Positions 27,422-37,308 of a DNA stretch of 64,000 nt are shown in pieces. Location of the stretch: assembly GCA_900128395.1 (NCBI GenBank), contig LT649238.1:1-64000 (forward strand), in the 5' to 3' direction. Numbering within the stretch: the first letter of the stretch is position 1; each line of letters starts with the position of its first letter. Position numbers and translations under genes: made by a program. Under the pieces are notes generated by a model that did not search any database, was not told where the DNA came from, and was given only the letters and a program-made list of their open reading frames with translations. Origin of the DNA: Stramenopiles sp. TOSAG23-2. Lineage: Eukaryota; Sar.

Positions 27422-30271
27422 ATGAATGATAACAGTAATAGTGGACCGGTGTCGAAATTAGTGTCGGAATTATTGAAGAAATTTATACCTAGTATTGATA
27501 GTGATGAAAAGAAACAAATCGCTCTGAGAAGATATTGTATGAGGATATTAGGTAGTGCAATTGGTGCAAATGGAGGGAGATCAAGAAATGCTACATTTGT
27601 CAACGAGAATATAAAAAAACGTTTAATACGCGCACGACCACATCATAAGGAAGGTGAAAATACAGCAAATCACTTCGACTTGTTGTATAGGCGTCTAGAA
27701 ACTAGTAGAGTTGTACGAAATAAATGGGCTATATTATCGTTATTACAAGAACTAGCAAATACGGGTAATAGTAATAGTCTTGATAATAATAATAATAACA
27801 ACAACGTACTTGCTCCTGTTACATTTAGTCTAGGCGATTTAGGTGCATACGAATCAAAAACAACAAAATCGGGGCCAACAGTACCGGTGTCTACAAAGCA
27901 AACCAGTAGTAATAAGAATAACAACAACAATAGCAACGTGGAAAATCTTTCAAGGCAAAAACTAATATATAATGATAAAACTTCCATGTTACGATATAAA
28001 ATTGATGAGAATACTTCTTTTAGTATGTCACAACAATTATTGTTACGTGATGTTATTTTTACTTTTCAAGGAATAGATGGCAAATATATACGTTTTAGTA
28101 AATCCGAAAATTCGTATGCAATAGATCCAAAAATAGGGATACCAACTCCAGTCCGAGTTTTATTGTTAAAATTATCGCATATGGGATATTTATTTCGTAA
28201 AGTAAATAGTATTATTAATAAATCTATAGCAAGGAAAGATTTAGGTATCGTAGGGCAAAGTCTGTATTTCGTATTTCAAGAACAATTAGTCGATTATTAT
28301 AGACTGATGGCGGTCTTGGAAGCACAAGTTGATCTAGGTGACCCAACTGGAATGGTAGGAGGTAATAACGACGGTAATGCAAATACAGGTATCGATGCGA
28401 ACAATGTCTCAACAAACCCATCATTGACATTAAGACGTTTGTTTGTTTGGATTCAGGACCCATATGAACGAATTAAATTGATGCATACTATAGCAGAATC
28501 AACAGCGGGGATGCGAGGTGGTGCACTTGCATCTGCTGTACACACGTTTACTCGACATGGGGATCCAATGGTTCGTTCATTTGTCAATAAAACCATGCAA
28601 GAAATAAGTGCCCCACTTTTAGCGATGATTCGCCGTTGGGTATTTGAAGGTGATTTGCAAGATCCACTTGGTGAATTTTTTGTGGTTGAACATTCGGATG
28701 TTGCAAATGCAGACATGTGGCGCAGTAAATATTCATTAAACGAATCCATGATTCCAAGTTTCATTTCTCTTGAGCTTGCTCAACGCATATTGCAAATCGG
28801 TATGACTATTAATTTCATACGTTCTTGTTGTGGAGAATCGCAATTTATATTGGATGCAACAGCATCTGCTAAATCTCAAGGAAAAGAATTTGATTATGGC
28901 GAGCCAGATTTACTTTTTATAGCAATAGATCGTGCCTCTAAAGTCGCCAATAAATTTGTCGTCGATTTAATTTTAAAAAAATACGAGTTGTGGAAGCATT
29001 TAAATGCTCTAAAGGGGTTTTTACTTCTTGGACATGGGGATTTTGTTGCGAGCTTAATGGATGCATTGGTACCAGAACTAAGTAAGCCTGCTAGCCGTTT
29101 ATTTCGACATAATCTATTGGGAGTCCTAGATGGTGCTGTTCGTGCCTCCAATGCTCAATACGATGACGAGGAAACATTACAACGTCTTGATGTCAAATTA
29201 TTGCCTGCAAAACCGGGCGATGATGGATGGGCTATATTCAGTTTAGATTACAATTTAGATGATCCGTTGAACACTATATTGACCAAAAATGCCATGGCAA
29301 AATATTTACAAGTGTTCCATTTTCTATGGAGGATCAAGCGGGTGGCGCATTCACTTGGTACATTATGGAAGCATGTAACCAACTCAAGGCATATGTTGGG
29401 ATCGTTGCCACAATTATCTACATGGGTACGAAGCTTGCATTTGTTGCGTAATGAGATGCATCGTTTCATGGAGAGTTTGCAAGGTTATTTATTGTTTGAG
29501 GTACTTGAGACATCGTGGGAAGGTTTGCGGGAAAGTATGAACGAAGCAACAGATTTAGATGAAGTTATACGCGCTCATGAGGAATATCAAAAACGTATGA
29601 TCAAAGTTGCATTACTAGGGCCAGATCTAAAAGCATTGCGAAAAGGATTACATGATGTCATGGATATTGTCATGGCATTTTGTGGTGAACATGAACGAAT
29701 ATTAACAAGTGCATTAGAAATTATACACCGTAGGAATATGTACGAACAAAATGTAAAAGCACGCTTAGACGAAGGACAATGGGGTATAGATAGCAGCAAT
29801 AACGACATTAGTTTAAATAGTAGTAATAATAACATTAGTAATATAAACGACTCATTAAACGAAAGCACTAATACGTTAAATGAGGCCGCTTACCAACTGG
29901 CATATGAGGCAAATGAGAAAGTGAAAACGACCCGTATTCAATTTACAAATAAATTCGTCGCGTTCATGAACTTAGCAGAAAAAGGATCTAGAAGCCATGG
30001 TCAAAATTTACACTTTTTAACATTCCGTATGGATTTCAATGAATTTTATGACGAAGCTAAACGTGAAGCAATGGAAAAACGAGCACAAACGAGGGGTGGT
30101 GCTAATAACGCCGACAATGACGAGGATCAACCTGCATTTGAAGAGCGATTGTTAAGGCAATTAGGAGCCAGTGGCGCTGGATACATTTCAAGACAAAATT
30201 CGTTGGATTCAGATTTAGCAAGTAATGATTTAAAATTGAGTGCCCCACCTAATGGGAAAAGTACATTTTAA
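27422..30271 (+). CDS. GCP3: Gamma-tubulin complex component 3 (Spc98/GCP3)
   Basis: 949 residues starting at ATG 27422. The N-terminal region (KLVSELLKKFIPSID, ..KNKWAILSLLQEL) is the GCP3-type extension that binds MOZART1-like microproteins in other species. After an Asn-rich linker the GRIP1 domain begins with LLLRDVIFTFQGIDGKYIRFSK and continues through SLTLRRLFVWIQDPYERIKLM, MRGGALASAVHTFTRHGDP and SMIPSFISLELAQRILQIG. GRIP2 follows to about residue 880. The order and wording match GCP3 rather than GCP2. Together with GCP2 it caps gamma-tubulin in the small complex that nucleates microtubules at centrosomes and basal bodies. The Ser/Asn tract near residue 800 is an insertion. Confidence 0.93.
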   Translation: MNDNSNSGPVSKLVSELLKKFIPSIDSDEKKQIALRRYCMRILGSAIGANGGRSRNATFVNENIKKRLIRARPHHKEGENTANHFDLLYRRLETSRVVRNKWAILSLLQELANTGNSNSLDNNNNNNNVLAPVTFSLGDLGAYESKTTKSGPTVPVSTKQTSSNKNNNNNSNVENLSRQKLIYNDKTSMLRYKIDENTSFSMSQQLLLRDVIFTFQGIDGKYIRFSKSENSYAIDPKIGIPTPVRVLLLKLSHMGYLFRKVNSIINKSIARKDLGIVGQSLYFVFQEQLVDYYRLMAVLEAQVDLGDPTGMVGGNNDGNANTGIDANNVSTNPSLTLRRLFVWIQDPYERIKLMHTIAESTAGMRGGALASAVHTFTRHGDPMVRSFVNKTMQEISAPLLAMIRRWVFEGDLQDPLGEFFVVEHSDVANADMWRSKYSLNESMIPSFISLELAQRILQIGMTINFIRSCCGESQFILDATASAKSQGKEFDYGEPDLLFIAIDRASKVANKFVVDLILKKYELWKHLNALKGFLLLGHGDFVASLMDALVPELSKPASRLFRHNLLGVLDGAVRASNAQYDDEETLQRLDVKLLPAKPGDDGWAIFSLDYNLDDPLNTILTKNAMAKYLQVFHFLWRIKRVAHSLGTLWKHVTNSRHMLGSLPQLSTWVRSLHLLRNEMHRFMESLQGYLLFEVLETSWEGLRESMNEATDLDEVIRAHEEYQKRMIKVALLGPDLKALRKGLHDVMDIVMAFCGEHERILTSALEIIHRRNMYEQNVKARLDEGQWGIDSSNNDISLNSSNNNISNINDSLNESTNTLNEAAYQLAYEANEKVKTTRIQFTNKFVAFMNLAEKGSRSHGQNLHFLTFRMDFNEFYDEAKREAMEKRAQTRGGANNADNDEDQPAFEERLLRQLGASGAGYISRQNSLDSDLASNDLKLSAPPNGKSTF

Positions 30272-30775
30272 AAAATTAACACACACACACATACATGTAT
30301 ATATATATGACCCGGTTTTTCTGAGAGAGGACTTTTATTATTGAGCTAAACCATGTATATATTATATATGTATCAATCATACTCCTGTACATCTTATGTA
30401 CGTACAAGAGATAAAATATGATATGCACATATCATATGATATCATACGCTTATGTATGTGATATGATAATATATATATATATATATCTAAATCATTTTTG
30501 ATTTGAGATGTTAATGGACGGGAGTAAAAGAAATTTATATAATATATGAGTAAGAGAACATTTTATATATATGATTATATCATAGCATATTATACTCGTA
30601 TGATTAGTATGACCATATCATACTCGTAGATATAAATTATGATAGATAATATGATATTACATATGTATATATATGTACACACATTTACTAGATGAAAAAA
30701 ACTTTATACGTGTACGATATATATATTTTTTAAATTACGAGCATCATTATACACACCACACACATATAATTTTAA

Positions 30776-30812
<37 letters not shown>

Positions 30813-30950
30813 TTTATGAATGTGTGTGCGCTGTTTTTTAAATATCATACTTTTCCATCACTTCACCACTACAAGATTATGTGATAGGATTATTTCACTC
30901 CTCGTCGTATTATATAATTTTACTAAGTTGCCTATCTTTGTATAATTCAG
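30272..30950. other. Convergent intergenic region
   Basis: Very AT-rich, with a long (TA)n tract at about 30779-30808 and many ATCATATGATA-type imperfect palindromes. No gene was seen. Confidence 0.55.
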
Positions 30951-31355
30951 TTAATGATGATGATCATCCTCGGTATCCAGAACAGGTATTTCACCAATTC
31001 CAGTAACTTTAAATTTTATATTGTCCGTATTAACAGTTGCACCATGTGACCCACCATGTTCCCATGGTTCTCTTAAACCTAGTACTGACATACCGTCTTC
31101 TTTTGCACGATAAAATAACCATAACCACATAACTACCATCATTGTTGTTCCCATATTTTTATGTATTGGAGCAACGTGTGGAGGGGTGAAACCATTCCAT
31201 GATTTACCACCACCGCCGCCACCCATGAATCGTACACCACCTACTAACCTGTTATTACTATTATTGGTTGCGCTTGTTCTCATCATATTTGCAGAACGAC
31301 ATGCAGGCATACGGCCCGACCGTGTTAAATTTTTAACTATATTTAAAAACGACAT
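30951..31355 (-). CDS. NDUFB2: NADH:ubiquinone oxidoreductase subunit NDUFB2
   Basis: 134 residues from the first in-frame ATG at 31355. The N-terminus (FLNIVKNLTRSGRMPACRS) is basic and amphipathic, suggesting a mitochondrial presequence. It is followed by a Gly-rich FMGGGGGGKSW, one transmembrane helix (TTMMVVMWLWLFYRA) and KEDGMSVLGLREPWEHGG, which matches the NDUFB2/AGGG subunit, particularly the plant-type form. It is a single-span accessory subunit of the complex I membrane arm. The protein ends in a His/Asp-rich tail. Confidence 0.8.
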   Translation of the reverse strand: MSFLNIVKNLTRSGRMPACRSANMMRTSATNNSNNRLVGGVRFMGGGGGGKSWNGFTPPHVAPIHKNMGTTMMVVMWLWLFYRAKEDGMSVLGLREPWEHGGSHGATVNTDNIKFKVTGIGEIPVLDTEDDHHH

Positions 31356-32152
31356 TATCAAGAATAAAGCAAAAACAAATATGAATTATATATATTGAAA
31401 AAACAATTTCAAAAAAATATATACACACACGCAAAAAAGATGTTATACAAATATAATTTTGCCTTCTATTCTTGCTGTATGGTATATTCAATTTATTATC
31501 TGTTTTGTATTTATTATTTTCCCTTGTAACTTGTCCAACTATTATTATACATATTTCTATCCACACATGATGACAAACAACATGCAAAAAACGTTGTTTA
31601 TTTTGACCTTCATTCATTTTTTTGTGAGAAGTTGCTGAAGAAGAATTTTTGGATTTTTTTTTTGGCAATTTGAGTGAACCTTGTAAATTTATTAGTGCTA
31701 TTTCTATGGCACTAATATTGGCCTTCGGCTGTCTTTTCTTTGCTATGTCTATAGTAAAGATAAGACTACAGAAAGTTAGACTTAACTTTCATAGGCGAAA
31801 TGCCCCGAGATGTTTCGAGAGATGATGGCACTATGCTGCCAGACTTTTTTTTTCGAATGCTGTGTAGTGCACTAGTGGTATGTTCTGTATATTTAATAGT
31901 ACTATAGTACAATAATGCTGTTTCTTCCTTTTATTTTTCCTTCCTTCCTCTTCTTCTGTGATATTTTCTTTTAGTTGTTCGAAAAAAGGAGGGGCATCAC
32001 AAATAATATATGATAGTATAAGTAAATATAATAATACAGCACATATATATATGAATATATATGTATATATATACATTCGTGGAGGTAACATATACATTGA
32101 TTGTTTTAATATATATATATACTGGTATATTCAAACATTATAATATTATAAA
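31356..32152. other. Divergent intergenic region with hairpin cluster
   Basis: About 0.8 kb between NDUFB2 and the secreted acidic protein. Its main content is the cluster of stem-loops at 31691-31853 described separately; the rest is AT-rich with (TA)n near 32040-32080. Confidence 0.5.
31691..31853 (+). ncRNA. Candidate structured RNA: consecutive hairpins ending in a T9 run
   Basis: Successive stems are visible. ATTAGTGC (31691-31698) pairs with GCACTAAT (31709-31716). A 16-bp stem with two mismatches joins 31731-31746 and 31751-31766 around a 4-base loop. GAAAGTTA (31771-31778) pairs with TAACTTTC (31783-31790) around loop GACT. TGGCA (31826-31830) pairs with TGCCA (31837-31841). Nine Ts follow at 31845-31853, as in RNA polymerase III termination. 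I recognise no known RNA family, and the strand is inferred only from the T-run. Confidence 0.35.
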
Positions 32153-33127
32153 ATGAACCGTTTATTATTACTAATTGTATTATCAGCAACATATGTTTTA
32201 GCAGTTGCTGCTACAAATGAAGTTATCGTAGAAAAACCAACACTTGTTGGGAGACTAAAAAACCACTTAAACTCTTTATTGAGCTTAGTAGAAACAAAGG
32301 AAGAAGGTGAGCCATCACCAGTCAAAGCCAAGTTTGATGCTATTTTGAATGCGCCAGAAAAACCTGGGCATGATGAAGCATTAGATGAGGAAGGAAAACC
32401 TGTCTTCAACGGTACGAAAAAAGTTGGATTCGACAAAGGGGAGTTGGATCCGTTGTTTGATGAAGTAGAAAATAAAACTAACGCTACACGTGTAGTAGCA
32501 GTAACATTTCATGGTCGTAAGCATAAGAAACCGAGAAAGACACCAACAGTAATAGAATTGAATACGCCGACATTATATAACGATCGTATTAATTACCGTA
32601 AAGCAAGAAAAGTTATGGCTGAAGTCATGTCGGAATATCCTGATAAACATAGAGAAGTAGAATTATCAACCCACGCACGTTGTGTAGATACTGATCCATA
32701 TTTTCCAGGTTGGAAAAATCCAACTGTCTTTACGAATCCTACACCAATGCGTAAATATGCAAGAAATGTTGCGGTAAAAATACATGAAAATACTGCAGCC
32801 AATGTTATGCACGAAGCTACAACAGTTATTACAGATACACCTGTCAACACAGAGGAGAATCTAAAACCAGCAGATCACTCAACTGAAGAAATAATTAGTG
32901 ACGGACAAACTCATCATACACTGAAGTCACCAAAAGAAGAAGAAACAATAATATCATTAGACAAAGGTATCAAAGAGATGGCAGAGATCATGAAAACCAA
33001 CGAAACGCTAGGCGCTGAAAATAATTTGAAGAAATTACAACAAGCAGAAAAAGATAGAGAGGCCAAAGAGGATGCAGAAGAAGAAGAGGAAGCTAAAGAT
33101 GATGAAAATCCTAAGGAGGCTCAATAA
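32153..33127 (+). CDS. Secreted acidic protein of unknown function
   Basis: 324 residues starting at ATG 32153. A clear signal peptide (LLLLIVLSATYVLAVAA) is followed by a hydrophilic chain with several N-glycosylation sequons (NGT, NKT, NAT, NET). A basic segment (FHGRKHKKPRKTP) sits near residue 125, and the only Cys after the signal is in HARCVDTDPYFPGW. The C-terminal ~60 residues are Glu/Lys-rich and predicted helical, ending in EEEEEAKDDENPKEAQ. There is no domain I recognise and no C-terminal anchor. It is probably an extracellular or secretory-pathway protein. Confidence 0.65.
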   Translation: MNRLLLLIVLSATYVLAVAATNEVIVEKPTLVGRLKNHLNSLLSLVETKEEGEPSPVKAKFDAILNAPEKPGHDEALDEEGKPVFNGTKKVGFDKGELDPLFDEVENKTNATRVVAVTFHGRKHKKPRKTPTVIELNTPTLYNDRINYRKARKVMAEVMSEYPDKHREVELSTHARCVDTDPYFPGWKNPTVFTNPTPMRKYARNVAVKIHENTAANVMHEATTVITDTPVNTEENLKPADHSTEEIISDGQTHHTLKSPKEEETIISLDKGIKEMAEIMKTNETLGAENNLKKLQQAEKDREAKEDAEEEEEAKDDENPKEAQ

Positions 33128-33997
33128 AAGTGTATGATACTCGCTAAAAATTAATTTTTATGATAATTTAAAAAAATATAAAGAAAAGTGATATTAATAT
33201 ATGATGTATCCATATATCTGGTAGTTTAAAATTTTGCAAAATGTAGAAACGGTGCACAATATCTGTGCACCGATAACATTACCTTAAATGTAATTATATA
33301 ATAGGTTATAATATAGTACATATTTAAGGATAATAATATTACATGTATTTTGAGAACGTGAACAGATATTGTACACGGCATTTACACCGCACACAGCAGG
33401 TAAAAAAATCCTATATCGATAATCACTATGGCTGAAATAAGCCCTTTTTTTTAACTATTTTTTCATGGCTTCACTCGGCCTCTAATCGGATCACTGGCCT
33501 TTTTACCCTGTAACTCGTACTAAAAGAATACTTGGTATGGTCCTATATATCCCCTTTACTATTTTTTCATGGCTTCACTCGGCCTCTAATCGGATCACTG
33601 GCCTTTTTACCCTGTAACTCGTACTAAAAGAATACTTGGTATGGTCCTATATATCCCCTTTAGTGCGCACCTGCTAATTTTCCCCCATGGGAATAGCATT
33701 GATGTCTTATACACATTTCCAGCAATTAAAAAATCTCATTTAGTATACAATCTACCTATCAAGAGAATACTACGTCAATCACGTCAGATATTTTTTTTGG
33801 CGAATGGGTTTTTTTTTTTGTAAATTCACAGAACCATTTCACACACATACATATTATAGTATTGTATTATTATATATACTATAGACTATTATAAAGTGTT
33901 GTAACACTGTTGATAATTTCCAAATTGATCTAAAGAATAATGCTAATAAAAGCAACGCATTCTATACTTTCAACAATTATTGCAAGTGTCTGCAAAA
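33128..33997. other. Intergenic region with inverted and tandem repeats
   Basis: Contains a short dyad GGTGCAC..GTGCACC near 33252-33270, the left 31-bp terminal repeat at 33422-33452 and the 104-bp tandem duplication at 33454-33661. ATGGGAATAGCATTG at 33687-33701 recurs at 46583-46597. No gene was seen before 33998. Confidence 0.6.
33454..33661. repeat. Perfect 104-bp tandem duplication
   Basis: The block beginning ACTATTTTTTCATGG at 33454 is repeated from 33558, ending in CCCTTTA. No differences were seen between the copies. It lies directly inside the left inverted repeat. Confidence 0.9.
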
Positions 33998-35008
33998 ATG
34001 GATACAAAGAAGACTCAATACAAGTTGATTGACACAACAGTACCTGTTCCATCGCTTCCAACTCAAAAACTAAATGGTGGATCATATGATGATGACGAAG
34101 CATGCAAAACATTTACCTGGAAAAATGCTAACAATGAAGCATATGGAGGGACTGGGGGAATACTAATAGCATATTCCCACACGATTCGAAATAATATTAC
34201 TACATACTTTTTCTACTCAAATCAAAATGCTAACAATGAAGCATATGGAGGGACTGGGGGAATACTAATAGCATATTCCCACACGATTCGAAATAATATT
34301 ACTACATACTTTTTCTACTCAAATCAAATATCCAGTGCAGTGTATGAATATGTTACGAAGAAATGTAAATCTACAATAAAGACAGAATTATCCGGTATGA
34401 ATAGTAAGACAGTAATTAGGATTGAAGAAGTAAAACTTGCCCGAAGTCATAAATATTGTGATTCAAACGATTGTTTTCATGCAATTGAAAAAGGTGTGAA
34501 GTGGTGTGTCTCATGTCGAGGCTTTTTAGACGCTTTTGCAAAGCAGAAAGAAGAGAACGAAAATGAGAGAAATAAACGAAAATTAGACGAGGCAGATCTA
34601 CAAAGACAAATGCAGAATTTAAAGCTGAAACATAATAGAAATAATGAAGACGCTAGAAATATCAATGCTGAAGCTCAAAGTGTAATTACTGATAGCAAGA
34701 AGAAAATCGAAGAACTTCAAACTCAATTGAAACAACTATCTGAACAAGTAGATACAAATGTTAAAGCACTAATCGAAAAAAATAAAAGTGTCCAGACGCT
34801 AACAGAAACGAATAGGGTTCAAGCAGTACAGGTAGAAACGTTGGAAGAAGACAATGCGCAGCAACAAGTGAAAAATATTGATGCACAGGTTGCAATTGCA
34901 GCCATAAAAAGCTTGGTATTGGAGTATCGTAAGGAAAAAGACGAACATGATATACTCTCTTCAATTTATTCAATTTATTGTCCATTATTATTATTAAAGC
35001 AATATTAG
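33998..35008 (+). CDS. Coiled-coil protein of unknown function within an inverted-repeat-bounded segment
   Basis: 336 residues from the first in-frame ATG at 33998. The N-terminal third contains a 34-residue perfect in-frame tandem duplication (34122-34328) with the core EAYGGTGGILIAYSH. A region with Cys residues (CDSNDCFHAIEKGVKWCVSCRG, CxxxxC and CxxC spacing) suggests a small zinc-binding module. The C-terminal half (about 190-320) is a long coiled coil (KKKIEELQTQLKQLSEQV). It is the only confident gene in the window ending in TAG. It is not a recognised transposase; a DNA-binding accessory protein or host gene are both possible. Confidence 0.55.
   Translation: MDTKKTQYKLIDTTVPVPSLPTQKLNGGSYDDDEACKTFTWKNANNEAYGGTGGILIAYSHTIRNNITTYFFYSNQNANNEAYGGTGGILIAYSHTIRNNITTYFFYSNQISSAVYEYVTKKCKSTIKTELSGMNSKTVIRIEEVKLARSHKYCDSNDCFHAIEKGVKWCVSCRGFLDAFAKQKEENENERNKRKLDEADLQRQMQNLKLKHNRNNEDARNINAEAQSVITDSKKKIEELQTQLKQLSEQVDTNVKALIEKNKSVQTLTETNRVQAVQVETLEEDNAQQQVKNIDAQVAIAAIKSLVLEYRKEKDEHDILSSIYSIYCPLLLLKQY
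34122..34328. repeat. Perfect 102-bp in-frame tandem duplication
   Basis: The coding sequence at 34122-34223 is repeated at 34224-34325 with no differences seen, and adds exactly 34 codons. Confidence 0.93.
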
Positions 35009-35629
35009 TAGCAGAATAATAATAATTATTATTAATAATATTGATGATGATTATCTATTATGTATATATTGTTTATTAATGATAATATATTAATGATAAT
35101 ATTACAATACTTGTGATCTTTTATAAAACTTTTCTAACGTAGGTGTATCTATAATAATAATAGCGTATCTATAATAATAATAGCGTATCTATAATAATAA
35201 TAATCACACTCCCTTTGCAAAAAAACATCCTCATTGATGTGTCACCTGCATAAGTCTGTTGTTGTAAATTTCATGAAAGACCCCATGCTAATTGCGGAAC
35301 TAGGGACAAAGCTTGGTATCGTACTAAAACACTATAAAACCATTAATGCAAAAACTTTAGCCATATCAAAAAGTTCCAGAGGATTTTCAATTAGCATGGC
35401 GCACGCCTGATAGTGTTAGGCTCAGGGTTAAAACGAGAAAAAAAATAGATGAAAAAAAAGGGCTTATTTCAGCCATAGTGATAATAATCAAAATATTATT
35501 ATATCAATTAAGGCAGAGTATTTACATTAAGTCTCATGTTATAACAAAAAATGCATTATTAACAACATATCTTTATAGGCATACATATATAACTGTTTTG
35601 CATCGGGGATATAGATTGATAAATTACAC
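35009..35629. other. Intergenic region and right end of the inverted-repeat segment
   Basis: Holds three tandem copies of a 20-bp GTATCTATAATAATAATAGC unit near 35143-35205, an inverted pair CATGCTAATTG (35285) and CAATTAGCATG (35388), and the right 31-bp inverted repeat at 35452-35482. No gene was seen. Confidence 0.55.
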
Positions 35630-36487
35630 ATGTTTAATAAAAACATAATCATGTCAGATAATAATGCGGTGCCACCAATACAACCAGTAAAACTATTTGC
35701 TGAATGGGCTATGACGCATTTATTTAAACCTAATTATGGAGAAATGTTATTAAAAAAAGGTATTCTTGTTATTGATGATTTTCTTAGTCACGAAGAAGTA
35801 CTGATATGTAGGCACGAATTACAACGCTTAGACTTTGCACCCACGAGGCAACCAAAAACAATACGAACCGATAATATAACGTGGATTCATGAAAACCAAA
35901 ATTTCAATTCAGTAAATAATGATGATAAATCATTTTTACCAGAACTTGTAAGAAAAATAAAGGCAATTGGCTGCATGTTTGAAAATGTCTTAGGTAAACT
36001 AGAAGCTCCGTCTCGATGTATGGTCTCTATGTATAAAAATATAAATATCATTACTGAACAGGATAATAATAACGATGATAACAATGAAAAAATAATAAAT
36101 GAAATGACTACAGGAAACTTGAGAAATAATGGTTATAGGGCTCATTTAGATTGTAGCCCACCAAAAGATGATGATTTATATTGGCTCTGGAAAAGTAGTC
36201 GAGAAACATCAGAGAGAAAATTAACTTCCATTTTATATCTTAATGATGAATGGACGGAGCAGGATGGTGGTAAATTGCGTTGTTATATTGGATGTGAACG
36301 TGGTGATAGTAATGGTCAAACAGCAAAAGAAACGATTGATATAGAGCCAAAAGCGGGGCGGTTGGTTTTATTTCTATCTAAAAAAATTCCTCATGAAGTC
36401 TTGCCAATAACATCTTCCAATAATTCAACTCCAAGAATGGCAATGAGTTGTTGGTTTATTCAATCAGAAGATAATGAAATTTCATGA
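35630..36487 (+). CDS. 2-oxoglutarate/Fe(II) oxygenase, prolyl-4-hydroxylase type
   Basis: 285 residues starting at ATG 35630; MSDNN at 35651 is an alternative start. The double-stranded beta-helix domain occupies the C-terminal two-thirds. The iron ligands are visible as HLD (His172, Asp174) and His255 in KKIPHEVLPI, and Arg269 in STPRMAMSCWF is the candidate 2-oxoglutarate anchor. ILYLNDEWTEQDGGKLRCYIG and IEPKAGRLVLFLS are typical of the EGLN/PHD and P4H group. These enzymes hydroxylate proline in protein substrates; in unicellular eukaryotes the known target of the closest class is Skp1. An Asn/Asp-rich insertion precedes the HxD motif. There is no signal peptide, so it is probably cytosolic or nuclear. 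Confidence 0.88.
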   Translation: MFNKNIIMSDNNAVPPIQPVKLFAEWAMTHLFKPNYGEMLLKKGILVIDDFLSHEEVLICRHELQRLDFAPTRQPKTIRTDNITWIHENQNFNSVNNDDKSFLPELVRKIKAIGCMFENVLGKLEAPSRCMVSMYKNINIITEQDNNNDDNNEKIINEMTTGNLRNNGYRAHLDCSPPKDDDLYWLWKSSRETSERKLTSILYLNDEWTEQDGGKLRCYIGCERGDSNGQTAKETIDIEPKAGRLVLFLSKKIPHEVLPITSSNNSTPRMAMSCWFIQSEDNEIS

Positions 36488-37308
36488 TTGTGTGACAAGA
36501 CAATGATATTATTGTGATGATGTGTTTATAACCTAAGTTAATATTTTGAACATATGTGCTGTAGAGTACAAAGAATGTAATTGAAAAAGACGGAGAGGGA
36601 GGAGAGTTGTTTTAAATCTCGCATGTATAAATACCGATATTTACTTTTTTATCTTTTCTTATATAATATATTAATATATATTTTATTTTATAAAAAATTA
36701 ATTTTATGTATATAATTATGCATATCATATCAACTGTTACGAGTAGTTGATACCATCTATTTACCTTCAAATTGGTTTTCTCTATTATGGGAACATCAAA
36801 CACTAGTGTGAGATAGATTATTTCAGTTATTGTATTCTTTTGAAGAGTAGGAATTATCATGAGTAATATTAAAACAATATTAAATTATGCGTATAAATTA
36901 TTATCATATACACTAGTGTGAGATAGATTATTTCAGTTATTGTATTCTTTTGAAGAGTAGGAATTATCATGAGTAATATTAAAACAATATTAAATTATGC
37001 GTATAAATTATTATCATATCATAGTAATGATACTATCATATCAAAATGTATCGCGGCTGCGACGTCTTAACGAAGAATGAGAGGCACGAAGCGAAATATG
37101 TGGAGATAATTTATTCACGCGCGAGATAGAGTATTGGAGCATCATAGTATTTACCACGGAAAGTAAAATTATTATAACTTAGATTTTAACCATCATATTT
37201 GTGGATTCACACTGTTTCAAAAACTCAAAATTTAAAATTTAAATTATGAGATATACACACATCTCATCTCAATAAAATACATATTAATCATATCATTATG
37301 ATTTTTTA
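36488..37308. other. Convergent intergenic region with duplication and shared motif
   Basis: Contains the 110-bp tandem duplication at 36801-37019, a G/C-richer patch near 37050-37080, and TTAGATTTTAACC at 37179-37191. The block TTTACCACGGAAAGTAAAATT near 37150-37170 is nearly identical to one at 48060-48080. Confidence 0.6.
36801..37019. repeat. 110-bp tandem duplication
   Basis: CACTAGTGTGAGATAG at 36801 restarts at 36911, and the copies match through the TTATTATCATAT ending. No difference was seen. It is noncoding. Confidence 0.92.

Larger units (their letters stand above)
33422..35482. mobile_element. 2.06-kb segment bounded by perfect 31-bp inverted repeats
   Basis: The 31 bases at 33422-33452 (starting ATCACTATGGCTG) are an exact inverted match to 35452-35482, and similarity continues a little further inward (CTATTTTTT). 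The segment encloses exactly one gene, the coiled-coil protein at 33998-35008. This arrangement resembles a DNA transposon or a cassette, but the protein is not a recognisable transposase and no clear target-site duplication flanks the ends. Eight of the 31 bases are a homopolymer run, so the informative match is about 23 bases. Confidence 0.5.
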
